From Pedobacter sp. UBA4863 (GTDB taxonomy: Bacteria; Bacteroidota; Bacteroidia; Sphingobacteriales; Sphingobacteriaceae): DNA of 26,130 nt. Below are positions 1 through 5,060 of the stretch, piece by piece. How positions within the stretch are numbered: the stretch's first letter is position 1; every line of letters starts with the position of its first letter. Location of the stretch: the NCBI RefSeq assembly GCF_002399615.1, contig NZ_DHDZ01000018.1:40498-66627 (forward strand), written 5' to 3'. The position numbers were made by a program, and so were the translations under genes. Under the pieces are notes generated by a model that made no database searches, was not told the origin of the DNA, and saw nothing but the letters and a program-made list of their open reading frames with translations.

Positions 1-382
1 GTTTGGTGTCACCACCAAACCCAACCTATAAATATTAATATCATTTCTAAACAGCTCTTAAACAGTTTCTAAAAATGTTTATAGGTTATTTTTTAAAAGT
101 AGCTTAAGAGCTGATGCTGACCTGTAGGGAAACCTGTGCCGATTTGTCGGTAAACAAAAAGCTACTTGTAAATTTATTTCAAGGTCTGTTAGACCAGATT
201 AAGCCCCATAATTAACCTTAATTACTGCCCGTAGCAATTCTTATAAATTTTCCGATAATAATTATTTTATGTACCTTGAAGAGATTGATCAAGCATTTTA
301 TTAAATAATTAAGCGCTAAGTTCTATTAAAGTCCCTTAAAACAGCGACAAGAATTTGGCGTGTAAACTTTAAAAAGCTTGCT
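1..382. other. Structured non-coding leader before the HTH gene
   Basis: No coding region is visible here. The stretch is unusually rich in inverted repeats. A perfect 8-bp stem with a 4-nt loop opens the window (1-20). Three longer-range pairings follow: 23-32 with 78-87 (10 bp), 52-61 with 104-113 (10 bp), and 97-105 with 159-167 (9 bp). The first two cross, giving a pseudoknot-type order, and the second and third share bases 104-105. Small local hairpins sit at 137-152 (CCGA/TCGG core) and 183-195 (GGTCT/AGACC), and a near-palindrome lies at 209-224. This could be a structured 5' leader of the HTH gene, an independent small RNA, or an accumulation of repeat debris. No tRNA or known riboswitch was recognised. 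Confidence 0.4.
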
Positions 383-658
383 ATGAATAAAGTAGATACA
401 CTGTTAGAACTGCTTAACAAAATCTATTTATTACTCAAAGAGCAGTCCGATAAAAATGAACAACCATCTTTATCTGATGTTCCCGTTGTACTCACTCGAG
501 AACAGGTAAAAGTTTATCTCGGTATAAGTGAAAGTACCTATAAACGTAAAGTTAGAGATGGCACATTAAAACCTATCAAAATGCCAGGTGGCGACCGTTT
601 CTTCAAACGCGATCTATTTACCGATTTTCAAGAAAGTATCCGCCGTGGCCGTATCTAA
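383..658 (+). CDS. Small excisionase/MerR-like helix-turn-helix protein
   Basis: This 91-residue protein has an N-terminal amphipathic, probably coiled-coil stretch (residues 1-25). It is followed by a winged-helix HTH of the excisionase/MerR-like type (HTH_17), about residues 36-82, recognisable from LTREQVKVYLGISESTYKRK and then a basic wing around MPGGDRFFKRDL. Proteins of this kind bind DNA as excision factors or small regulators in Bacteroidota mobile elements. No integrase lies in the window, so a role in excision cannot be claimed. The ATG at 383 is the only sensible start. The gene stands alone, preceded by about 380 bp of structured leader and followed by a perfect hairpin at 664-697. 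DNA binding is fairly sure; the target is unknown. Confidence 0.75.
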   Translation: MNKVDTLLELLNKIYLLLKEQSDKNEQPSLSDVPVVLTREQVKVYLGISESTYKRKVRDGTLKPIKMPGGDRFFKRDLFTDFQESIRRGRI

Positions 659-663
659 ATTAC

Positions 664-697
664 GCATCCGATTTTCGCAAGGGCCAAAATCGGATGC
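664..697. terminator. Perfect 12-bp hairpin just after the HTH gene
   Basis: GCATCCGATTTT (664-675) and AAAATCGGATGC (686-697) form a perfect stem with a 10-nt loop, 6 bp after the HTH stop codon. There is no T-run on either side, so it is not a classical intrinsic terminator. It may stabilise the transcript 3' end or be a protein-binding palindrome. Confidence 0.4.
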
Positions 698-829
698 ATC
701 CCAAGTACCACGGTTTACTCAAATCTCGAAAAATGAGCAGCAGGCAGTTGCCAATGTCAATGCTAAAACGAACGTCGGCCTCATCAAATCCACGTTAAAT
801 AATGTGGAGAAGGTCGCGATAAAAAATAT

Positions 830-1010
830 AAAGCTGTTCGAGCACAGCGAGTTCTTTTTATTTAGCTATCAACTTCAGCGCTTATAAAGATTTTATGTAC
901 CTATGCCGATTTTTCATCGGTATCCTTGATTTTTTCGTTCTTTTTTATCAAGAAACCTGTAGAGCAAGCTTGAAGACAATTGAAAATACAAAAACAACTG
1001 AAAAAAAGAA
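830..1010. repeat. Composite intergenic repeat, copy A
   Basis: The first block (830-867) matches 2899-2936 at 35 of 38 positions. The second block (899-1010) matches 2967-3078 without gaps at 105 of 112 positions. A spacer of about 30 bp that is not conserved separates the blocks in both copies. The second block starts with an ACCGAT/ATCGGT-type hairpin and contains a CTTGAT/ATCAAG stem. In the other copy the second stem has changed by one base, but it still pairs through a G:U wobble. The copy sits between the HTH gene and the 189-residue gene. Confidence 0.85.
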
Positions 1011-1221
1011 ATAGTCCAGCCGCCAATAAAGCTTTAAAACAAACACATCCTTTACGTCCCAAACCGCTTCGGCAACCTCCTAGCCGTAATACAGCGTCCA
1101 TACAGCCCCAACACATGTTCAACACAACAAACACCCTACAATAGCACATGAATCAAACAAGAACGGCACAGCAAACACACAACAAAACTCCCCTTCTTAA
1201 AGCTTAAACAAGCTCAATGTG

Positions 1222-1247
1222 GCCCAATTTAGCCCAATTTAGCCCAA
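1222..1247. repeat. Short tandem decamer, about 2.6 copies
   Basis: The unit GCCCAATTTA repeats head to tail (gcccaattta gcccaattta gccc). It lies about 100 bp upstream of the 189-residue gene, in its likely promoter region, and could be a regulator-binding repeat or a replication-slippage product. Confidence 0.7.
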
Positions 1248-1344
1248 AATATTTTCTTGCATTTGCGTTAGTCTAGGTTTGTTCAACATTTGGAGGCACC
1301 GGCCGGGCAGCCAAGTGCAATTAAACATTTAAAAAGAAAATATT

Positions 1345-1914
1345 ATGGCAAAATCAATTGAAAACTTCGTAATGCAAGGCGCAAGTGGTAAAGTAGGCAA
1401 AATGTTGGTATTTCGTCAACGTGCCGAACAAACAATCATCGCAAAGCGACCTAAAAAGAACACTAAACCAGCTACAGAAGCTCAACTAGAATTTAGAGAC
1501 CGCTTCACCGAAGCGGCCTATTACGCAAAATCGGCAATCAGCAATCCTGTATTAAAAGACCAGTACCAGGCCAAAACAAAGCCCGGGCAATCGGCCTACA
1601 ATATCGCATTTGCAGATTATCTAAAAGCTCCAGTGCTCCGTAAAGTAATGGCTGATGAATACATGGGCCAAATAGGCGACACGCTAACATTTAGGATTAT
1701 CGACAACTTTAAACTACAATCTGTAAACGTTAGGATTTTAGATGAAGATAACAATGTGATTGAACAGGGCGCAGCAACTCTTTTAGAAAATGGTCTCGAT
1801 TGGCAATACACCGCTACCGTACCTAACCCTACAGTACTAGGCACCAACCTAGAGGTCACCGTCAAAGACACCCCTGGTAATGTGGTAGTATTTAACAACA
1901 TCATTTCTAGTTAA
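1345..1914 (+). CDS. Conserved-looking Bacteroidota protein of unknown function (DUF6266-like)
   Basis: This is a 189-residue soluble protein without signal peptide or membrane segment. Residues 1-100 are basic and contain GASGKVGKMLVFRQR and then AKRPKKNTKPATEAQLEFRD. This order (GKVG, an aromatic or basic stretch, RPKK, a TxAQ..FRDRF helix) resembles the N-terminal half of DUF6266-type proteins of Bacteroidota and their phages. I recall this similarity rather than measured it. Residues 105-189 look like a small beta-sandwich, with alternating strands such as DTLTFRIIDNFKL and LEVTVKDTPGNVVVF. The function is unknown; phage-related structural or DNA-associated roles are only guesses. The ATG at 1345 follows an A-rich leader. 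A long hairpin (1929-2001) lies just after the stop codon. Confidence 0.75.
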   Translation: MAKSIENFVMQGASGKVGKMLVFRQRAEQTIIAKRPKKNTKPATEAQLEFRDRFTEAAYYAKSAISNPVLKDQYQAKTKPGQSAYNIAFADYLKAPVLRKVMADEYMGQIGDTLTFRIIDNFKLQSVNVRILDEDNNVIEQGAATLLENGLDWQYTATVPNPTVLGTNLEVTVKDTPGNVVVFNNIISS

Positions 1915-1928
1915 CAAATTTACTAACC

Positions 1929-2001
1929 GAGGGTTTTTAGTTTTCACCATCAACCTCAATTGTAGGAAGAACCTTAAAACGGTAGAAAGCTGAAAACCCT
2001 C
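1929..2001 (+). other. Long RNA-type hairpin after the 189-residue gene
   Basis: Arms 1929-1945 and 1985-2001 pair over 17 bp. Two of the pairs are G:U wobbles when read as plus-strand RNA, which favours an RNA structure over a DNA palindrome. The 39-nt loop contains two short possible hairpins (CCT/AGG and ACC/GGT). No T-run follows, so a classical terminator is unlikely. A 3' UTR structure or a small RNA is possible. Confidence 0.45.
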
Positions 2002-2078
2002 ATAACCCAAAAACACGAAAGCCCCTCAACTCCCTACAAATTGTCGATATGACGGGGCGGCTGAAAGGGAACATGAGC

Positions 2079-2104
2079 AGTACAAAAAGCACTGGCATTG
2101 CTAA
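2079..2104. repeat. 26-bp exact direct repeat, first copy
   Basis: The 26 bases at 2079-2104 recur exactly at 2735-2760, 656 bp downstream. In both places they lie just after an ATG in the same frame. They give short ORFs beginning M(S/Y)STKSTGIA that end after 21 codons (2073-2138) and 26 codons (2729-2809). They could be remnants of one duplicated gene, or a recombination site. Confidence 0.75.
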
Positions 2105-2311
2105 GCACAAAGGACGGCCTTATTGGATTCCGCAGTAGTAGTCAGCGAACCGATAGGAGAAACCTAGAGCTCATAGAGACAAATGTAAAAACAACAAAAA
2201 ACACTCTATAAACTTATGTAGGAACGTGTATATAGCAGGTACAAGAAATTAGGCAGCCGTGCAATGGAAAGAGAGGAGGGGAGGCATTCTAATTTCGCCA
2301 ATAAAGTTTTG

Positions 2312-2349
2312 CTAGGCTAGTATAAGGAAGGCAATACAGCCTAGATTTT
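2312..2349 (+). terminator. Hairpin with short T-tract
   Basis: CTAGGCT (2312-2318) pairs with AGCCTAG (2338-2344). An inner GTAT/ATAC stem is separated by one bulged base, and ATTTTT follows. It has the form of an intrinsic terminator on the plus strand, but it lies about 400 bp after the nearest gene. It may end a non-coding transcript or the read-through from the 189-residue gene. Confidence 0.35.
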
Positions 2350-2460
2350 TGCTTCTTTTCATCAATGGAAAAGAAGTAGGCCCAGCCGGCTATGAGGCTA
2401 AATAACATTAAAAATAGAAGATGCCACCACGGCATAGAGTGGAAACTTAAAACAAACGAA

Positions 2461-2571
2461 ATGAACCACAACCATTACCCAAAAACAAAAAAAAAGAGCA
2501 GGAGGGCTAATGCAAAACAACTTGCAGATGCTTCGACTACTTGTCCCGATAAGTCGGGAAGCTCAGCATAA
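2461..2571 (+). CDS. Possible small ORF beginning MNHNHY
   Basis: A 36-codon ORF opens with MNHNHY, the same six residues (17 identical bases) that begin the 14-codon ORF at 3146-3190. After that it is very basic (PKTKKKSRR), and its end runs through a CCCGA/TCGGG repeat hairpin. It may be a degenerate or repeat-extended copy of a leader peptide. Translation is unproven, and repeat-driven similarity explains it equally well. Confidence 0.2.
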   Translation: MNHNHYPKTKKKSRRANAKQLADASTTCPDKSGSSA

Positions 2572-2603
2572 CAAACAAAAGCGAAAGGGGGGAGTAGTAA
2601 CTA

Positions 2604-2732
2604 TTCCTCCCCCTGCCCCCTCCAAAGGGGGACACATGGTGCTTAAGCATTTTGCATATCCCCCTCTCCGAGAGTTTATCCCGACTATTCGGGAGGGCAG
2701 GGGGAGGAAAATAACTCCAAAGGGGGATATGT
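2604..2732. repeat. C/G-tract interleaved inverted repeats
   Basis: A C-rich arm near 2604-2624 is complementary to a G-rich arm near 2688-2712. A second arm at 2656-2666 (CATATCCCCCT) is complementary to 2722-2732 (AGGGGGATATG). The pairs interleave rather than nest. Between them lies a TCCCGA/TCGGGA hairpin. Sequences of this CCCCCTCCAAAGGGGG style are, as I recall, common dispersed intergenic repeats in Bacteroidota chromosomes; that part is recollection. A related G/C-tract hairpin forms the terminator at 4497-4545. Confidence 0.6.
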
Positions 2733-2734
2733 AT

Positions 2735-2760
2735 AGTACAAAAAGCACTGGCATTGCTAA
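2735..2760. repeat. 26-bp exact direct repeat, second copy
   Basis: This is identical to 2079-2104. After it the two contexts diverge, although CGGCCT recurs at similar spacing. The short ORF here (2729-2809, 26 codons) starts MYSTKSTGIA and ends just before an AT-rich stretch. Confidence 0.75.
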
Positions 2761-2898
2761 TAGCGAAATACGGCCTCAGCGCATCGACGTTAAGAACCGT
2801 TTCTCATAGATATTAATTTATGAGAATAAGCTCCATCTTACAATTAAAATCAATAAAAGCGTAAGATGAAAACTAGTCGTAAACAGCGTTAAAAATAA

Positions 2899-3078
2899 AA
2901 AGCTGTTTGAGCGTAGCGAGTTCTTTTTATTTAGCTGTTGCGGCTGGTTTTTAGGAGAGGCGGTGCACCTGTACCGATTTTTCATCGGTAGCCTTGATTT
3001 TTTCCTTCTTTTTTATCAGGAAACCTGCAGAGCAAGCTTGAAGACAATTGAAAATATAAAAACAACTGAAAAAAAGAA
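2899..3078. repeat. Composite intergenic repeat, copy C
   Basis: This is the second copy of the repeat at 830-1010. Block one is 2899-2936 and contains GAGCGTAGCGAG followed by a T-rich stretch. Block two is 2967-3078, with an ACCGAT/ATCGGT hairpin and a CTTGAT/ATCAGG stem. It lies directly upstream of the MNHNHY leader ORF and the lysis-like cluster, so it may be part of that operon's leader. Confidence 0.85.
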
Positions 3079-3145
3079 GATGCCCCTCCGGCATAACTTG
3101 TGCCGATTTATCGGTAGAGGAGAAAAAGAAATAGAAACAAACAAT

Positions 3146-3190
3146 ATGAACCACAACCATTATCAACTTAAAAAAGCAATAATCAAATGA
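3146..3190 (+). CDS. Putative 14-residue leader peptide overlapping the next start
   Basis: The ORF reads MNHNHYQLKKAIIK. Its TGA stop overlaps the ATG of the downstream membrane protein in an ATGA arrangement at 3187-3190, a classical sign of translational coupling. The first 17 bases are identical to those at 2461-2477. It is too short to judge by composition. If translated, it would tie expression of the lysis-like cluster to ribosome passage through the leader. Confidence 0.35.
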   Translation: MNHNHYQLKKAIIK

Positions 3191-3552
3191 AAACACTAAT
3201 TTTAACCCAAAACAAGGCCAGCTTATACCAATATAAGCTGTTAGCAACCTTCGCGTTAGCCTTAACGCTATGGTTAACCATCCCCAACTGGTTACAACCA
3301 TACCCGCACATCACCTTTGCAGATCCCGGTATCTGGCACCTTATACTATTGGGGATGCTGCTTTGGCTACTTACCCAAGCGCTAAGCACCTACTTATTCC
3401 ACAAAACACTAATCGTGTTGGGCTTTCCCACAATCAAAACATTGATTTTAGAATTTAACACATTAACAACATGGCAAAAATATATATTATACTATGTGCT
3501 CTTTACATTATGGTGGCTAACGCTACTATTGTGTTTAATGGCAATCCTGTAG
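3187..3552 (+). CDS. Three-helix membrane protein, holin-like by topology and context
   Basis: This is a 121-residue very hydrophobic protein with three predicted membrane segments, at about residues 17-35, 48-71 and 99-121. It has no recognised family motif. Three short helices in about 120 residues match the general shape of class I holins, and the next gene encodes an exported peptidoglycan hydrolase. The holin reading therefore rests on topology and position only. The start overlaps the stop of the 14-codon leader (ATGA). The last 82 bp overlap the hydrolase gene in another frame, so the third helix and the hydrolase signal sequence are encoded by the same DNA. An alternative is a small transport or stress membrane protein of unknown role. 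Confidence 0.65.
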   Translation: MKTLILTQNKASLYQYKLLATFALALTLWLTIPNWLQPYPHITFADPGIWHLILLGMLLWLLTQALSTYLFHKTLIVLGFPTIKTLILEFNTLTTWQKYILYYVLFTLWWLTLLLCLMAIL

Positions 3553-4028
3553 AGGCCAATCAAGCAAACACCCAAAAAACTAACCAACTACTAAACATCG
3601 CAAAATCGCAAATTGGCGTTCGCGAGGCCACGGGCAACAACGATGGGCCACAGGTAGTACAATACCTAGCCTACACGGGCAACAAAAAAGGCGAGCCTTG
3701 GTGCGCCGCATTTGTAAGCTGGGTATTTGGGCAGGCGGGCTACCCACAGCCCCGTACCGCCTGGAGCCCCAGTTTGTTCCCGGCAAAGCGTTTGGTTAAA
3801 ACCGCACAGCCCGGTATGGTTTTCGGCATATACTTTCCAGCTAAAAAACGTATTGCACATGCAGGCATCATAGAAAAAATATACCATAGATGGATATATG
3901 CCATAGAAGGCAATACCAATACAAAAGCGAGCAGAGAAGGAGATGGGGTTTACCGCAAGCTGCGCCATAAATATAGTGTAAACGCTGTTGCGAACTGGTT
4001 GCCAAAAGAAGGGGGTAAGTATGATTAG
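3471..4028 (+). CDS. Exported CHAP/NlpC-like peptidoglycan hydrolase (TIGR02594-like)
   Basis: This 185-residue protein has an N-terminal hydrophobic segment (residues 4-20) that could be a signal peptide or signal anchor, followed by a papain-like amidase domain. Visible active-site candidates are Cys78 in GEPWCAAFVSWVF, His130 in RIAHAGIIE, and Glu146/Asn148 in IEGNTN. This arrangement is typical of TIGR02594/CHAP-family wall hydrolases, which cleave amide bonds in peptidoglycan. The start at 3471 lies 82 bp inside the preceding membrane-protein gene. A later in-frame ATG at 3510 would shorten the hydrophobic segment. The stop overlaps the next start by 8 bp (ATGATTAG). The tight packing and the partners suggest an endolysin role, though domesticated wall-remodelling enzymes of this family also exist. 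Confidence 0.8.
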   Translation: MAKIYIILCALYIMVANATIVFNGNPVEANQANTQKTNQLLNIAKSQIGVREATGNNDGPQVVQYLAYTGNKKGEPWCAAFVSWVFGQAGYPQPRTAWSPSLFPAKRLVKTAQPGMVFGIYFPAKKRIAHAGIIEKIYHRWIYAIEGNTNTKASREGDGVYRKLRHKYSVNAVANWLPKEGGKYD

Positions 4029-4494
4029 GCCATTACTATTGGGCTGCAGTGTAATTATACTTGTTGCCTGTGCCATGCAACGAAAGATAAAAAAGGCCAA
4101 TACCATCAAAGAGATAACGAACAATAGCGCTGCCGCATCGACGCAATTAAATAAATGGCAAATTGAAGAGCAAAAGGCTTGGCAAGATACTAAGGAGTGG
4201 ATTTGGATTAAGCCACAAGGAAATTTTAGATGGGGAAAGGATGGATTTGAAGGCCAAGCCAAGGAAATCTATTGGTATCAGCACGGACAACAGCTTGCCC
4301 ATAAGCTTAAAAGAGATAGCATGGCCCAAACACACCATTTGAGCACTAAAATGCAACAGGAAAAACAAGTCGAGGCTACAGTGAAACAGCAATGGCGCTT
4401 GAGCTGGTGGCATGTTTTTGTGGTATTATTTCTAGCATCAGCAACATACCTGTGCTACAGGATGGTAAAGCGGCGTTTTTTTACAATGTTATAG
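4021..4494 (+). CDS. Lipoprotein with C-terminal membrane anchor, u-spanin-like
   Basis: This is a 157-residue protein. I chose the ATG at 4021 over the upstream in-frame ATG at 3988 because it places a lipoprotein signal at the very N-terminus, MIRPLLLGCSVIILVAC, with the lipobox LVAC at residues 14-17. It also overlaps the hydrolase stop by 8 bp. The middle (residues 20-127) is charged and largely helical. Residues 129-147 form a second, C-terminal membrane segment ending in MVKRR. An N-terminal lipid anchor plus a C-terminal transmembrane helix is the layout of unimolecular spanins such as phage T1 gp11, which link outer and inner membranes and finish lysis. The residues after the cysteine are basic and show no acidic surface-export signal. 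The call is by architecture; no sequence family was recognised. Confidence 0.65.
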   Translation: MIRPLLLGCSVIILVACAMQRKIKKANTIKEITNNSAAASTQLNKWQIEEQKAWQDTKEWIWIKPQGNFRWGKDGFEGQAKEIYWYQHGQQLAHKLKRDSMAQTHHLSTKMQQEKQVEATVKQQWRLSWWHVFVVLFLASATYLCYRMVKRRFFTML

Positions 4495-4496
4495 CC

Positions 4497-4545
4497 GCCA
4501 AAGGGGGGGCTTTTCCTAAATCCCCCCTTGGCCTAGTTCTTTTTT
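4497..4545 (+). terminator. Strong intrinsic terminator of the lysis-like cluster
   Basis: GCCAAAGGGGGG (4497-4508) pairs with CCCCCCTTGGC (4522-4532), with one bulged base, and GTTCTTTTTT follows a few bases later. It begins 3 bp after the stop codon of the lipoprotein gene and closes the cluster cleanly. Confidence 0.8.
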
Positions 4546-4651
4546 CATTTGTAATGAAGTAGTATTTAAATCATTATAAGTTTGAATTGAGCCAAAAGTA
4601 TAGCGCAACATAGTGGAAAGTGAAAAGCAAGGAATAAAGAACCGAAGTTGC

Positions 4652-4675
4652 TTGCTTTCATCAAAGCGTCTTTTC
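4652..4675. repeat. 24-bp direct repeat, left copy
   Basis: The segment matches 5022-5045 at 23 of 24 positions, exactly 370 bp apart. GAAGTTGCT precedes both copies, adjacent on the left and 5 bp away on the right. The pair brackets the first two heptamer blocks. Confidence 0.75.
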
Positions 4676-4728
4676 GACTGCTTATAGGGAGGAGAAGTCT
4701 AGCTCAACCTCAACCTCAGCCTCAACCC

Positions 4729-4780
4729 TTATTCTTTCAACTTCGGTCATCGGTCATCGGTCTTTCAGCCTTCGGTCTGC
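4729..4780. repeat. Heptamer block 1 (TCGGTCA/TTCAGCC type)
   Basis: The bases parse into 7-bp units from 4729: TTATTCT, TTCAACT, TCGGTCA twice, TCGGTCT, TTCAGCC, TTCGGTC. The period matches blocks 2 and 3. The unit is related to that of block 2. Confidence 0.65.
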
Positions 4781-4860
4781 CAAATTCTTTTCGTTGCATT
4801 GGCAAGTAGCTAGATTTCTCATCGCTATGCTTCCCTCGAAATGACGGAAAAAGGATTGCT

Positions 4861-4986
4861 CTTCGGTCTTTCAACTTTTATCTTTACTCTTTGCTCCTTG
4901 CTCTTTACTCTTTCAACTTCGGTCATCGGTCATCAGTCTTTCAGCTTTAGTCTTTAGTCTTTTAGCTTTCAGCCTCACCCTTAATC
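4861..4986. repeat. Heptamer block 2 (CTTTNNT), about 18 units
   Basis: The sequence parses without slips into 18 heptamers from 4861. Most fit CTTTNNT, for example CTTTACT, CTTTGCT, CTTTCAA and CTTTAGT, with CATCGGT variants in the middle. The top strand is strongly pyrimidine-rich. Confidence 0.8.
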
Positions 4987-5021
4987 TCAACCTTAGTCTT
5001 TACTCCTGAAGTTGCTATTGG

Positions 5022-5045
5022 TTGCTTTAATCAAAGCGTCTTTTC
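5022..5045. repeat. 24-bp direct repeat, right copy
   Basis: This is the right-hand partner of 4652-4675 (one mismatch). It lies 15 bp before heptamer block 3, so the pair separates blocks 1 and 2 from block 3. Confidence 0.75.
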
Positions 5046-5060
5046 TTTTTCGTTTGAACA

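Larger units (their letters stand above)
698..1344. other. Long non-coding gap with repeat copy A
   Basis: Apart from the hairpin at 664-697, I see no convincing gene between 659 and 1344. The gap holds a CCAC/GTGG hairpin (790-807), repeat copy A (830-1010), a decamer tandem repeat (1222-1247) and a possible Bacteroidota -7 element TAGGTTTG at 1274-1281. That element has no well-spaced TTTG -33 box; the nearest TTG, at 1257-1259, is only 14 bp upstream. A GC-rich self-complementary patch (CCGGCCGG, about 1299-1306) lies inside a TTGG/CCAA-flanked segment shortly before the 189-residue gene. A structured 5' leader for that gene is possible. Confidence 0.45.
2002..3145. other. Repeat-mosaic intergenic region
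   Basis: I see no convincing protein gene in this stretch. It is built from repeated pieces: a 26-bp exact repeat (2079-2104 and 2735-2760), a hairpin with a T-tract (2312-2349), a C/G-rich interleaved inverted-repeat block (2604-2732), ATGCC/GGCAT hairpins with different loops (2421-2435 and 3080-3094), and copy C of the composite repeat (2899-3078). A 17-bp segment coding for the start MNHNHY occurs at 2461 and again at 3146. The pattern suggests repeated duplication and decay of leader or intergenic modules. Confidence 0.5.

Noticed and set aside
588..887. 99-codon plus-strand ORF overlapping the HTH gene
   Set aside because: It reads the HTH gene in another frame, passes through the 664-697 hairpin, and its end is encoded by the composite repeat. 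No family character is visible.
901..1149. 82-codon minus-strand ORF in repeat copy A
   Set aside because: Its C-terminal part is repeat copy A read in reverse, and differences from copy C are mostly amino-acid changing. The N-terminal part is Cys-rich and unlike any protein known to me.
1257..1281. Full Bacteroidota sigma-factor promoter before the 189-residue gene
   Set aside because: TAGGTTTG fits the -7 element, but the nearest TTG is only 14 bp upstream and no TTTG lies at 19-21 bp.
3666..4262. 198-codon minus-strand ORF opposite the hydrolase gene
   Set aside because: The plus-strand reading has a complete catalytic motif set and coupled neighbours. The reverse frame is a shadow.
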